From positions 1 through 54,831 of the forward strand of contig JAFQTF010000039.1 of assembly GCA_017409205.1 (NCBI GenBank): 54,831 bases of DNA, in the 5' to 3' direction. Of the stretch, positions 33,309 to 43,044 are shown in pieces. The notes beneath the pieces were generated by a model that was given only the letters and a program-made list of their open reading frames with translations, was not told where the DNA came from and searched no databases. The DNA is from Oscillospiraceae bacterium (GTDB lineage: Bacteria > Bacillota > Clostridia > Oscillospirales > Oscillospiraceae). The number at the start of each line of letters is the position of its first letter. Positions within the stretch are counted from its first letter, which is position 1. The position numbers and the translations under genes are program-made.

Positions 33309-36203
33309 ATGGATATTGGTAAGCGCATACTGTCCCTACTTCTGTCCGCTGCTCTGATTATTGCCTGTATTCCGGTTATAGAACTGCCGGTATACGCCAA
33401 TGACGACACACAGCCTGCTGCAGAAGTCACGGTTTCTTCGTCCGAAAGCCATGAAGCTTTACCGGCATCCCCGGCGACAGATGTCCCGAACATCGCTGCC
33501 TCCCCGTCCGAGGATACGCCTGTATCCGAAGGTGAACCCGCATCCGAGGATACCGTGACCGAAGAAGTTCCCGCTTCCGAAGAAGTCGTGACCGAAGAAC
33601 CCGCGTTCGAAGAAGGGGTTTCTTCTGAAGAAACCGTAACCGAAGAAGAACCTGCTTCTGAAGAAGAGACCTGCACAGATACTTCCCTTTCTGATGAGGC
33701 CATTCAGGAATCCCATACCGCAGACACCCTGCTGAATCTTCAGCATCTGCAGATTCCCTTTCAGCTGAACTCCCGTTACCAGGGTTGTCTGGATGCATCA
33801 GATTTTTCTCTGCCCGATCCGGAACTGCCCGCAGTCATGACCTGTTCCGACTTCGTTTCCGAGAGCACTGCTGCTGCCCAGATCCGGGAATATATGAAAA
33901 CCAGAACCGCCACCTTTACCGTCGACTTCATTTCTGATGAATCCGATCCCCAGACTGCTGCCCATCTGGTATTCGACAAAGCGCTGGAGCATACCGGAAA
34001 CCCTCTGGAGGGTGATTATCTTGCATGGCAGTTCGGCGGCTGGAACGGTTCCATTTCCTACGGCACTACAAACGGTCAGTATATCTATAGCATTACATAC
34101 AATGTAACCTATTATACCTCCGCTGCTCAGGAAGCCGAACTGAACACCGCTGTTTCATCTCTTCTAGCCTCACTGGATCTGTCCGGCAATGACTATGAAG
34201 ATCTGTGTGCCGTGTATGACTACATGTGTGATACTATCACATACGATTACGACACACTGAATGATACATCCTATAAGCTGAAATACAGCGCCTACGCCGC
34301 GCTGATCAACAAAACCGCCGTTTGTCAGGGTTATGCCAACCTTCTGTACCGCCTTGCCCTGGAACTGGGAATCGACTGCCGTCTGATCAGCGGCATTGGC
34401 AACGGCGGCGCCCACGGTTGGAACATCGTTGCGCTTGGCAACAAATACTACAATGCCGATGCCACCTGGGATACCAACTACAGTACTTACGATAATTATC
34501 AGTATTTCCTTCGGTGTGATGCCAATTTCTACGATCACACCCGGGACGATGAATACGCCACCGCCAGCTTCTATGCCGCATATCCCATGAGCGAAACGGA
34601 TTATGACCCTGTATCCGATCCGGGCACCGAAGATTCCCAAGTCCTCACACAATCCCAGTTCCAGACTGCTCTGGCTGCCGCCCAGGCTGCAGGTCAGGAA
34701 TATCTTCTTGACAAGGAAGTAACGCTGGCTTCCAATATGGAAATTCCAGCAGATTCCCTCCTGAAGATAACCAGTCCCGGCCGGATCATTGTCCCTGCCG
34801 GCGTTCAGTTGAGCATCAACGGCACCGTGTCCTTGACGGATGCGTCTGAGATTCTTGTCCAGAACAGCGGTGTTCTGATCGTGAATGGCAGCCTGACCGT
34901 TTCCGAAAATGCCTCCCTCAATCTGGAAATCGGCGGCACCTTACTTGTGAATGGTACCCTGGTTCTGAAAAGTTCCAATGCACACTTCACTGTAGCATCG
35001 GATGCAAGTGTCCTGATCAACGGAACTGTGATGGCAGAAACCGGCTGCAGTCTGGATATTGCCCCCATTACTGTTCTGGTCAATCTGCATGCCCCCGCTT
35101 CTGTTACCGGTATGGATGGGCTGGTATATGCCATATCCATGCCTGAAAGCGGTGATGAGCTTCCTGCCCTTCTGGAAGCCGGTACCGGTTATGTTATTCA
35201 TATTATGATGCCGGCAAACTCCATCACGCTTACGGAAGATACTGAAATCCCTGCCAATACCATTGTCGATGTAACCGGCGAACAGACTGTCATTACCGTT
35301 CCCTCCGGAGTATCTCTGACCAATCTTGGCAATATCCTTCTGAATGACGGCACAACGCTTCTGGTCCGTTCCGGTGCCACTCTGATCGACAGAGGCTTTA
35401 TCAGCGGCAATGTGGTTATGGAAGGAACCCTGATTTATGATGCCGCATTCATTTTGGGGACCATTCTGGATAACGCCGAATACATGACTCCCGATGAGAT
35501 CCGCGAAACTGTGCAGGGCATGAACCGGGATGCTCTGGCCGATGCAATGGATTCCGGCAATGATTCTGTCGGATACCTTGCTGCGCTGGAAGACTACGTT
35601 GGCGGAAGCGTTTCCATTATTACAGATGACTCCTGCGGATTTACCGCTGATCAGGTTTCCATCATAGGTGCCAACCTGAACACCCCCGTTTCAGGCAGCG
35701 ATATCACCCTGATAATCAGCGCCAGGGAGCTCTCGGATCCTGCAGAATACGGAAATATCTGCCTGATGTCTCTGTCCATGACTTTGGAAGGTGTCGCAGA
35801 CCCCCACGACCTGGATGTCCCTGTAAAAATGCGCCTTCCCGTTCCGGATACCGCCGGTGCCGATAACCTCGTCCTCCTGCACCACCTTTCCGATGGCAGT
35901 ATCGAGGTGATCCATCCCGGTGTTTACACGGAAAACGGAACTACGTTCATTGAATTTGTTCTGACAGGCTTTTCCCTGTTTGATCTTATCGGAACCGTTC
36001 CCTCCGACAGCCCTGCCGGTGACCTGAATGGTGACGGTGCTGTAAATGATGCCGATGTGGAACATCTGCTGTGGCACACCCTTTTCGGCAACAGCTTCCC
36101 CATCACCGGTGACGCAGACTTCAATAATGATGGTGCTGTGAATGATGCCGATGTGGAATATCTGCTGTGGCATACCCTGTTTGGAGATGCTTTCCCGCTG
36201 TAA
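33309..36203 (+). CDS. Secreted transglutaminase-like protein with C-terminal dockerin
   Basis: A 964-residue exported protein. A signal peptide (1-31, ending VYAND) is followed by a Glu/Ser/Thr/Pro-rich stretch to about 140. About 270-390 is a transglutaminase-like (papain-fold) domain with the Cys in TAVCQGYANLLYRLA (near 338), the His in AHGWNIV (near 369) and the Asp in NADATWD (near 386), so the triad is complete. Residues 440-720 hold repetitive beta-rich modules (LxINGTVSL, LLVNGTLVL). About 735-895 is a domain shared with the protein at 36309, and the last ~60 residues form a dockerin with DLNGDGAVNDADVEHLLWHTLF and a second repeat. The start at 33309 has GGAGGAACC. Such domains can be proteases or cross-linking enzymes; the target is unknown. 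Confidence 0.9.
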   Translation: MDIGKRILSLLLSAALIIACIPVIELPVYANDDTQPAAEVTVSSSESHEALPASPATDVPNIAASPSEDTPVSEGEPASEDTVTEEVPASEEVVTEEPAFEEGVSSEETVTEEEPASEEETCTDTSLSDEAIQESHTADTLLNLQHLQIPFQLNSRYQGCLDASDFSLPDPELPAVMTCSDFVSESTAAAQIREYMKTRTATFTVDFISDESDPQTAAHLVFDKALEHTGNPLEGDYLAWQFGGWNGSISYGTTNGQYIYSITYNVTYYTSAAQEAELNTAVSSLLASLDLSGNDYEDLCAVYDYMCDTITYDYDTLNDTSYKLKYSAYAALINKTAVCQGYANLLYRLALELGIDCRLISGIGNGGAHGWNIVALGNKYYNADATWDTNYSTYDNYQYFLRCDANFYDHTRDDEYATASFYAAYPMSETDYDPVSDPGTEDSQVLTQSQFQTALAAAQAAGQEYLLDKEVTLASNMEIPADSLLKITSPGRIIVPAGVQLSINGTVSLTDASEILVQNSGVLIVNGSLTVSENASLNLEIGGTLLVNGTLVLKSSNAHFTVASDASVLINGTVMAETGCSLDIAPITVLVNLHAPASVTGMDGLVYAISMPESGDELPALLEAGTGYVIHIMMPANSITLTEDTEIPANTIVDVTGEQTVITVPSGVSLTNLGNILLNDGTTLLVRSGATLIDRGFISGNVVMEGTLIYDAAFILGTILDNAEYMTPDEIRETVQGMNRDALADAMDSGNDSVGYLAALEDYVGGSVSIITDDSCGFTADQVSIIGANLNTPVSGSDITLIISARELSDPAEYGNICLMSLSMTLEGVADPHDLDVPVKMRLPVPDTAGADNLVLLHHLSDGSIEVIHPGVYTENGTTFIEFVLTGFSLFDLIGTVPSDSPAGDLNGDGAVNDADVEHLLWHTLFGNSFPITGDADFNNDGAVNDADVEYLLWHTLFGDAFPL

Positions 36204-36239
36204 TCGTCCTGCCCTTTTCCCGGAATTCCTGTTTTCCGG

Positions 36240-36268
36240 TTGACATCCATTTTACAATGTCCTAAAAT
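36240..36268 (+). promoter_or_regulatory. Promoter of the third dockerin gene
   Basis: TTGACA (36240-36245) and TAAAAT (36263-36268) with a 17-base spacer. The start codon at 36309 has GGAGGTATTCAGAA before it. Confidence 0.82.
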
Positions 36269-36308
36269 GAACACAGCAAGCCAAAAAACAAACTGGAGGT
36301 ATTCAGAA

Positions 36309-39300
36309 ATGAACACGAAACCCATCCGTCTTCTGTCTCTGGCGCTCTGCATGGCCATGCTGATCGGTATGCTGCCCGGTATGCCCGTCAAGGCCGAAGA
36401 GCTCGATGCTCTCCCTGAAGAGAGCATCGTTGAAAGCGCACCCGAAGTGGTCGTGGAAAGCACACCTTCCACAGTTCCCGGTGAAGAATCCGAAGTAGCC
36501 GAGGGCACTGCCCCCGAAGCCTCTGAAGAAATCCCGGAAACAACCGAAGCAAGCGAGGAAATCCCTGAAACTTCCGAGGAAACAACCGGGGAAATCCCTG
36601 AGGCCTCCGAGGAAGCAACCGAGGAAGTCCCTGAAGTTTCTGAAGAAGTCTCCGAGGAAGAAACCATCATTGAAACCGAAGAAGCTGTTACCTTGAACGA
36701 GGCCACCTTCACTCAGGCCGATTTTGTAGCCGGTCTGGAAAACGAACTCGATGAATACGGCTCCTACTATCTGAGCAATTCCCTGACTCTGAACGAAAGC
36801 CTGGTCATCTCCAACGACGTCACGATCTATATGAATGACGGCGTAACTCTGACCATTCCCACCGGTATCACTCTGACCCTGGACGACGCTGATCTGATTA
36901 TTTTCGAAAACGCCACCATAGCTGTGAACGGCAATTTGAATCTGGTCAACAATGCCACCGTGCAGGCCACCGGCGGTGTGATGAACGTAGCGGATACTGC
37001 CCAGGTCAGCTTCGATGTTGGCAGCATTGCCCTGCATGTTAACGGCACTGCCGCTATCAACGGCATTGATCCTTCCAGACTCCATGCCCGGTCCTTCCCC
37101 ACCACTACCGAAGAACTGGAGTCTGCACTGGCCGCCGGTGCCGGTTACTCCTTCTACGAAGTTATCCCCGAAGCAAACATCACGCTGACCAAGTCTCTGG
37201 TCATTCCTTATGATGTCCTTCTGAACATCCTTTGCATCAATGAGACAGCCAACTTCACAGTTCCCTCCGGCATCACCCTGACCAACAACGGCATCATCTC
37301 TGTCCAGAGCGGTGCTGTTCTGGAAGTCAGTGCCGGCGGCACCCTGGTCAACAACGGACAGGTAAACAATTTCGGCACCGTTACCTGCGACGGCACCTGG
37401 GAAGGCAATCCCGTTTATACCCAGACCCCCATCCCTAACAGCACTTTCTACAGCTTTGAAGAACTGAAGGAAATCGCCGCCACCGTTACGGAATATTCAT
37501 ATTATTCCTACGAGGGTGAAGGCCCGCTGGTCATCAGTGAATCCTTCGCCATTCCCTCCCTTCTTTCCATTTATGCGGAAGAAATTATCGTCTCCTCCGG
37601 TGTGACCCTCTCCGTATCCAACTCCCTCTCTGCAATGGATCTGGAGGTTGCCGGCACCATCCAAGTCATCCAGCACGGATATGTCTATGCTGAGAACTCT
37701 GTAACCATCACCGGCAGCATGAATATCGAAGCCGGCGCACTGGAAATCCTCAGCACTACCGCCCTTACCGGTGTTGATAAGGTCACCCTTGGCATCAGCG
37801 GAGACCTTGTTATCGACTACTACGTTTCCAGCAAGGATGACCTGGACAACGCCATGGCCACCATTGCCAGTTCCGCGTATCCCAGCACCGTGAATTTCGT
37901 GGTTCTTCGCTACTGCGATATCGTCCTGAATGAAAACTTCACTCTGCCCAGTCAGTGTCAAATGAATATCGCCACCAATGCGACCCTGACTGTTGCTGAG
38001 GGCTGCACCTTTACTGTTTCTGCCGGTGCTGTCTGCACCACCTATTCCGACGTCATCTTTAATGGATCTCTGGTCAACAACGGCAATTTCAATGTCCAGT
38101 ATGATCAGGGTGGACATCTGGTATTCAACAACAGCGATCCCTACTCCGGCTATGGTATCCTCCGGATTTTCAGTGACAACCTGACCGCACCGGATGCTGC
38201 CGTCACCGGTCTGGATGTCAGCCAGTTTGACGCAACAGTGTATGCCCAATATTCCAAATACTGGGAACTCTCCTATGCAGGTGACCTGACCAAGCTGGGT
38301 ACCCCCACCGAGCTGGCCTGGGGCATGGAACACCATGGTCAGTGGGACGAAGAAACCCAGACTTATATTCCTGGACTGGCCCCCGGCCGTTCCAGCAATG
38401 TCAGCTGGAAAAACGGCACCCCCAACCAGTACCATTACAGAATCGAAATCTATCAGGAAAACGGTGACTATGATCTTCCGGTAGGCAGCTGGTCCTTCTC
38501 CTATTCTCCCGAATACGAAGAAGTTTATGAAGTGGAGCAGTATGCCGTTGGTACCCTGGATCTGGAAACCGGCGAATACTACTTCACCGTCCAGTCTGTC
38601 GGTGATCATACCCAGTACCGCGACAGCGATGTGGCAACCTCCGGTCTCTGGTCCTATACCAAGCCTGATGCCAAGCTGGGCACCGCAACCAACCTGACCT
38701 GGAACGGCAGCACCGCCAGCTTCACCGCCCCCGACAGCGAACACTTTGGCGGCTATGAGATCGACTGGCTGTTCTCCCCCGATGAAGAAAACCCGATCAT
38801 CACAGAAGAAAACATCGGCGCTTACATAGCCGGTGGTCTGCTGTCTTACGATACTGCAACCGATGTCCAGCTGTTTGACCACACCATTCAGGCCTGCGGC
38901 AACGGCTACTACTTCTACCGTGTCCGTCCCCTCAGCAACGACATCTCCCTCTGCTGCAACGGCGAATGGTCTGAGATCAGCCCTGCCTATCACCTGACTG
39001 AAAACACCACTCAGGTCAAGGACGAACTGGACAGCATCATTTCCAACGAATCCTCCACCGTGGAAGAAAAAGTGGAAGCTGTTCAGAATATGGACACCAA
39101 CTCCCTGAAGGAAGCCATGATGGCAGACAACTCTGTCGTGGATCAGATCGCTGCTCTGGAAAACATCGCCGGCGGTGCTGTTACTGTCGATGTGGTTGAC
39201 AGCGCTTCTGCTTTCGCAGAGTCTCAGATCTCCATCGTCGGTGCAAATCTGAACATTGCTGCCGATGCCGCCCAGGACATCACACTGGTGGTGGACAAGC

Positions 39301-39788
39301 CCGAGGCCGAGCATGTGATCCCTGAGGCCTATGACAATTCCGTGGCTGTCAGCTTCTCCATGGATCTGACCAACGTGGAAGACAGTGAAAATCTGGATGT
39401 TCCCGTGCAGATCACGCTGCCTGTCCCCGCTACCATCAATCCTGACTTCCTGGTGATCCTGCACTACCATGCAGCCACCGGCGATCCCGAGATCATTTAC
39501 CCCTTCATCTATACCGAAAATGGCCAGCTCTATGCCGAGTTCGTGCTGACCAGCTTCTCCGACTTCATCATGACAGAAGCTGTTCAGCCTGACCATACCC
39601 CGGGCGACATGAATGGCGATGGTGTCGTAAACGATGCCGACGTGGAACAGCTGCTCTGGTTTACCCTGTTCGGTGAAACCTTCCCCATCGTTGGCGATGC
39701 AGACTTCAATGGCGATGGTAATGTGACGGATGCCGATGTGGAATGTCTGCTGTGGCACACCCTGTTCCCTGACAGCTTCCCCCTGTAA
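36309..39788 (+). CDS. Secreted repeat protein with C-terminal dockerin
   Basis: A 1159-residue exported protein. The signal peptide (1-30, ending PVKAEE) is followed by a strongly acidic Glu/Ser/Thr/Pro linker (30-125) built of EEIPE-type repeats. Residues 130-650 consist of beta-rich segments (VTIYMNDGVTLTIPTG, GVLEVSAGGTLVNNG-like) that suggest a parallel beta-helix. About 660-890 look like Fn3-type beta domains. About 900-1090 is the module shared with the protein at 33309 (SIVGANLN, LDVPVQITLPVP). The dockerin ends the protein with DMNGDGVVNDADVEQLLWFTLF and DFNGDGNVTDADVECLLWHTLF. No catalytic residues are recognised. It is monocistronic, with promoter and terminator of its own. Confidence 0.87.
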   Translation: MNTKPIRLLSLALCMAMLIGMLPGMPVKAEELDALPEESIVESAPEVVVESTPSTVPGEESEVAEGTAPEASEEIPETTEASEEIPETSEETTGEIPEASEEATEEVPEVSEEVSEEETIIETEEAVTLNEATFTQADFVAGLENELDEYGSYYLSNSLTLNESLVISNDVTIYMNDGVTLTIPTGITLTLDDADLIIFENATIAVNGNLNLVNNATVQATGGVMNVADTAQVSFDVGSIALHVNGTAAINGIDPSRLHARSFPTTTEELESALAAGAGYSFYEVIPEANITLTKSLVIPYDVLLNILCINETANFTVPSGITLTNNGIISVQSGAVLEVSAGGTLVNNGQVNNFGTVTCDGTWEGNPVYTQTPIPNSTFYSFEELKEIAATVTEYSYYSYEGEGPLVISESFAIPSLLSIYAEEIIVSSGVTLSVSNSLSAMDLEVAGTIQVIQHGYVYAENSVTITGSMNIEAGALEILSTTALTGVDKVTLGISGDLVIDYYVSSKDDLDNAMATIASSAYPSTVNFVVLRYCDIVLNENFTLPSQCQMNIATNATLTVAEGCTFTVSAGAVCTTYSDVIFNGSLVNNGNFNVQYDQGGHLVFNNSDPYSGYGILRIFSDNLTAPDAAVTGLDVSQFDATVYAQYSKYWELSYAGDLTKLGTPTELAWGMEHHGQWDEETQTYIPGLAPGRSSNVSWKNGTPNQYHYRIEIYQENGDYDLPVGSWSFSYSPEYEEVYEVEQYAVGTLDLETGEYYFTVQSVGDHTQYRDSDVATSGLWSYTKPDAKLGTATNLTWNGSTASFTAPDSEHFGGYEIDWLFSPDEENPIITEENIGAYIAGGLLSYDTATDVQLFDHTIQACGNGYYFYRVRPLSNDISLCCNGEWSEISPAYHLTENTTQVKDELDSIISNESSTVEEKVEAVQNMDTNSLKEAMMADNSVVDQIAALENIAGGAVTVDVVDSASAFAESQISIVGANLNIAADAAQDITLVVDKPEAEHVIPEAYDNSVAVSFSMDLTNVEDSENLDVPVQITLPVPATINPDFLVILHYHAATGDPEIIYPFIYTENGQLYAEFVLTSFSDFIMTEAVQPDHTPGDMNGDGVVNDADVEQLLWFTLFGETFPIVGDADFNGDGNVTDADVECLLWHTLFPDSFPL

Positions 39789-39811
39789 AAAAAAACCTGA
39801 TTCTCCCATAC

Positions 39812-39847
39812 TGCCGGGAAACGGACACCGTTTCCCGGCATTTTTTT
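39812..39847 (+). terminator. Strong terminator after the third dockerin gene
   Basis: A perfect 13-bp stem (39812-39824 with 39828-39840) is followed by seven T residues. Confidence 0.93.
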
Positions 39848-39873
39848 GTGGAAAATATATCCGTCTGTCAGCC

Positions 39874-39902
39874 TTGACGAAGAGACGCTTTTATGCTACA
39901 CT
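39874..39902 (+). promoter_or_regulatory. Promoter of the cohesin-sortase unit
   Basis: TTGACG (39874-39879) and TACACT (39897-39902) are 17 bases apart. Confidence 0.7.
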
Positions 39903-39946
39903 TATGATATTCCTAAAAAAGTGATTACATTAATGAGGTGAATATT

Positions 39947-42019
39947 ATGAAGAAAATTGCAACACTTCTGCTGTGTATTCTGCTGATCGGTCTGCTGGCC
40001 GTTCCTGCTTTCGCAGCAGATACCACTGTGTTTACGATTACTCCTGACAAGAGTACCGTAGCCCCCGGTGAAACTGTCACATTTACTGTTACCGTCAACG
40101 GTACCACTCCCTGCAAGTCTCTCGGAATCATGCTTTCCTACGACCAGAATGTTTTTGGCAATATCACCGGCACCTGCACCATGTCCGGTCTGGTTGCCGT
40201 TTTTAATCCCAGCAATGGTTTTGCAATCATGTTCCAGAATCCCACCGCTCCCAACGGCACTGTCGGCACCTTCTCCCTGACTGCAAAGGACGGTATCTGT
40301 CCCAGCACCGTATCTGTTACCGGTACCCCCTCTGTCAAGAATGGTTCTGAAACCATCCCTTCCACCGTCAGCGGCACCTCTGTGTCCATCAGCGGCGTTC
40401 ACGCCTGGGACGATGGCAAGGTCACCGTTGAGGCCACCTGCACCAGTGAGGGCACAACGACCTTTACCTGCTCCAAGTGCGGTGAAATCAAAACCACTTC
40501 CATCGCTGCCACCGGTCATTCCCACGATGATGGTGTTGTAACCCAGGAGCCCACCTGCTCCGTAGCCGGTGTTAAGACCTTCACCTGCTCCAAGTGCGGC
40601 GATACCTACACTGAAGAGATCAGCATGGTGCCTCACACCGAGGGCGCCGGTGTTGTTACCACCCAGCCCACCTGTACCGAGGCCGGCGTGAAGACCTACA
40701 GCTGTACTGTCTGCGGCACCTCCATCAAGACTGAAGAAGTCCCCGCCACCGGCCATACCGAGGGTGAAGGTGTCGTCACCACCCAGCCCACCTGTACCAC
40801 CGCAGGCGTGAAGACCTATAAGTGCACCGTCTGTGATGAAACCACCAAGACTGAAGAAGTTCCCGCCACCGGTCATGCCTATGACAATGGCGTTGTTACC
40901 ACCGAGCCCAGCTGCGAGGAAGACGGTGTGAAAACCTTCACCTGCCAGAATGACAAGGCACATACCAAGACTGAAATCATCGCCCGCACCGGCCATTCCT
41001 ATGATAACGGTGTCGTTACCACTGAGCCCGGCTGTGAAACCAAGGGCGTTATGACCTTCACCTGCCAGAACGACAAGACCCATACTTACACCAAGGACAT
41101 CGACCCCATCGGTCATGATTATGATGATGGTGTCATCACCACCGAACCCGGCTGTGAAACCAAGGGTGTCAAGACCTTTACCTGCCGGAACGATGCTTCC
41201 CACACCTACACCGAAGAAGTTGCCGCCAAGGGTCACACCGCCGGTGCTGAAATGGAAGTTACCAAGGAACCCACCTGCACCGAAGCTGGTGTAATGAGCG
41301 GCAAGTGCGCCGCCTGTGGTGAGATCCTGAAGGACGAAGCAATCCCCGCTCTGGGCCACAAGTACGTGGAAGACACCGAACAGTATGTTGCTCCCACCTG
41401 CACCGAAAAGGGCAGCAAGGTCTTTGTCTGCGAAAACGATCCCACTCACGTCTACACCGAAGAAGTCCCCGCCACCGGCCACTCCTACGGCGACTGGCTC
41501 AAGAATGACAACGACACCCACAAGCAGACCTGCTCCGAATGCGGCGATGTTGCCACCGAAAGCCACAAGTGGAACAGCGGCATGGTGACCAAGCAGCCCA
41601 CCTGTGCTGAGAAGGGCGAAAAGACCTTCACCTGCACCGTTGTAAGCTGCAGCCACACCAAGACCGAAGAGATCCCCATGACCGAGCACGAATATGACAA
41701 GGCCCATACCGACAACGAGGACGGCAAGACCCACGATTCCGAGTGCGAATGCGGCGCTGTCAAGGAAAATGTCGAGCATAAGCTGAAGGAAGTCGTCATC
41801 AAGGCTTCCACCACCACCGTCAAGGGTACCGCCAAGAAGGTCTGCGAGGACTGCGGCTATGAGTCTGAAGAGTACGAGCTGCCCCTGAAGTCCGATGATT
41901 TGGACGATGTCCCCAAGACCGGCGATATCACCAATCAGCTGGTGCTGACTGCTTCCGCTATGATCGCTATGATGGCTGCTTTCTGCGCAGTTGTTCTCAA
42001 GCGTAAGTTTGTCAAGTAA
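39947..42019 (+). CDS. Cell-wall-anchored cohesin protein with Cys-rich tandem repeats
   Basis: A 690-residue surface protein. The signal peptide (1-23, ending AFAAD) is followed by one cohesin-like domain (about 25-145: VAPGETVTFTVTVNG, LGIMLSYDQNVF, NGTVGTFSLTA) clearly homologous to the cohesin at 32349. Residues 150-640 contain about eleven imperfect 38-40 residue repeats of the form H..GVVTTxPTCxxxGVKTYxCxxCGxxxxTExxPATG, most with one CxxC and one extra Cys. The tail has the sortase-like motif VPKTGD, a membrane helix and KRKFVK. I use the ATG at 39947 (GAGGTG upstream) rather than a GTG at 39938. The sortase gene follows 71 bases later. The repeats would act as a stalk that lifts the cohesin off the wall. 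Confidence 0.88.
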   Translation: MKKIATLLLCILLIGLLAVPAFAADTTVFTITPDKSTVAPGETVTFTVTVNGTTPCKSLGIMLSYDQNVFGNITGTCTMSGLVAVFNPSNGFAIMFQNPTAPNGTVGTFSLTAKDGICPSTVSVTGTPSVKNGSETIPSTVSGTSVSISGVHAWDDGKVTVEATCTSEGTTTFTCSKCGEIKTTSIAATGHSHDDGVVTQEPTCSVAGVKTFTCSKCGDTYTEEISMVPHTEGAGVVTTQPTCTEAGVKTYSCTVCGTSIKTEEVPATGHTEGEGVVTTQPTCTTAGVKTYKCTVCDETTKTEEVPATGHAYDNGVVTTEPSCEEDGVKTFTCQNDKAHTKTEIIARTGHSYDNGVVTTEPGCETKGVMTFTCQNDKTHTYTKDIDPIGHDYDDGVITTEPGCETKGVKTFTCRNDASHTYTEEVAAKGHTAGAEMEVTKEPTCTEAGVMSGKCAACGEILKDEAIPALGHKYVEDTEQYVAPTCTEKGSKVFVCENDPTHVYTEEVPATGHSYGDWLKNDNDTHKQTCSECGDVATESHKWNSGMVTKQPTCAEKGEKTFTCTVVSCSHTKTEEIPMTEHEYDKAHTDNEDGKTHDSECECGAVKENVEHKLKEVVIKASTTTVKGTAKKVCEDCGYESEEYELPLKSDDLDDVPKTGDITNQLVLTASAMIAMMAAFCAVVLKRKFVK

Positions 42020-42090
42020 TTAGCAAGTGATTTCCATAAGCGGTGGGTGTTTCAGCATCCACCGCTTCCCTTTTCCATGAAAGGATCCAT

Positions 42091-42933
42091 ATGAAACGTA
42101 ATACCAGAAAAGGAAGGAATCCTTCCGTTCTCATCATCACATTATGCTGCCTTGCTGTTGCGCTTTTGCTTCTGAATGTCTGGATGCTTGTGAGCGTGCT
42201 GAAGCAAAGGCAGCCTGACGCCAAACCTGAGCAGACTGATTCCGTAGCAGAAACCTCCGCAGAAACAGAAACCGCTCCTACCGAGACCACCCTTCTGCCT
42301 GAAACTGAGCCTCAGATCCTGCCCTATTTCCGGGATATGGTCGCAAAAAACCCCGACATGGTTGGCTGGATCCGGATCGATAACACCAAGCTGGATTATC
42401 CTCTGATGTATTCTCCCGGAGACAATGAAAAATATCTGCATAAAGGATTTGACGGCAGTTTTGATGTCGGAGGTCTTCCTTTTGTGGACGAAAAGTGCAG
42501 CTGGGATCCCGCCAGCGACAATCTGATCATTTATGGCCATAATATGAAGAATGGAACCATGTTCAAGACGATTATGGACTACGATCAGAAGGCCTTCTGG
42601 GAAGCGCATCCCGTGGTTCATATGTCCACACTGTACGAAGAAACCGAATATGAGATCATCGCCGCTTTTTACGACCGGGTATACTACAAATACGAGGACT
42701 GCTTTAAGTTCTATCAGTTCGTCGATGCCGAAGACGAGGAACACTTCAATGAGGCAATAGACTATTTTAAATCCCACTCCCTGTACGATACCGGCGTCAC
42801 CGCGCAGTATGGTGACAAGTTGATCACACTGGTCACCTGCGCCTATCATGTGGACAACGGACGTTTTGTCGTTGTAGCACGCGCTCCCGGAGATCCTGCG
42901 CAAACGGCCTCTCAGGAAAGCACTCAGGAATAA
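42091..42933 (+). CDS. srtB: Class B sortase
   Basis: A 280-residue membrane-anchored transpeptidase with an N-terminal membrane helix (about 14-37), a Thr/Glu-rich linker (about 40-75) and a sortase B catalytic domain. The triad is visible: His150 in IIYGHNMKNG, Cys250 in TLVTCAYH, and Arg258 in DNGRFVVVA. NPDMVGWIRIDNTKLDYPL is typical of class B. Sortases cut a sorting motif and attach the protein to peptidoglycan or pili. The neighbour at 39947 ends with VPKTGD plus helix and basic tail and is the obvious substrate. The start at 42091 has GAAAGGATCC. It probably shares the promoter at 39874. Confidence 0.94.
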   Translation: MKRNTRKGRNPSVLIITLCCLAVALLLLNVWMLVSVLKQRQPDAKPEQTDSVAETSAETETAPTETTLLPETEPQILPYFRDMVAKNPDMVGWIRIDNTKLDYPLMYSPGDNEKYLHKGFDGSFDVGGLPFVDEKCSWDPASDNLIIYGHNMKNGTMFKTIMDYDQKAFWEAHPVVHMSTLYEETEYEIIAAFYDRVYYKYEDCFKFYQFVDAEDEEHFNEAIDYFKSHSLYDTGVTAQYGDKLITLVTCAYHVDNGRFVVVARAPGDPAQTASQESTQE

Positions 42934-43044
42934 CCATCGAAAGAGTTCGTTGCAAAGCCGTTCCTTGCCTTCTGCGGGAGCGATTGTCAATCGTCTGCGG
43001 GCATTCAATAACAGTCCCTGCATCCTAAATACCTCTGTCACTTC

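Noticed and set aside
40390..41700. Regularly spaced DNA repeats of about 115-120 bases that could look like a CRISPR or satellite array.
   Set aside because: They are in-frame protein repeats of the cohesin stalk, imperfect and longer than CRISPR repeats, with no spacers.
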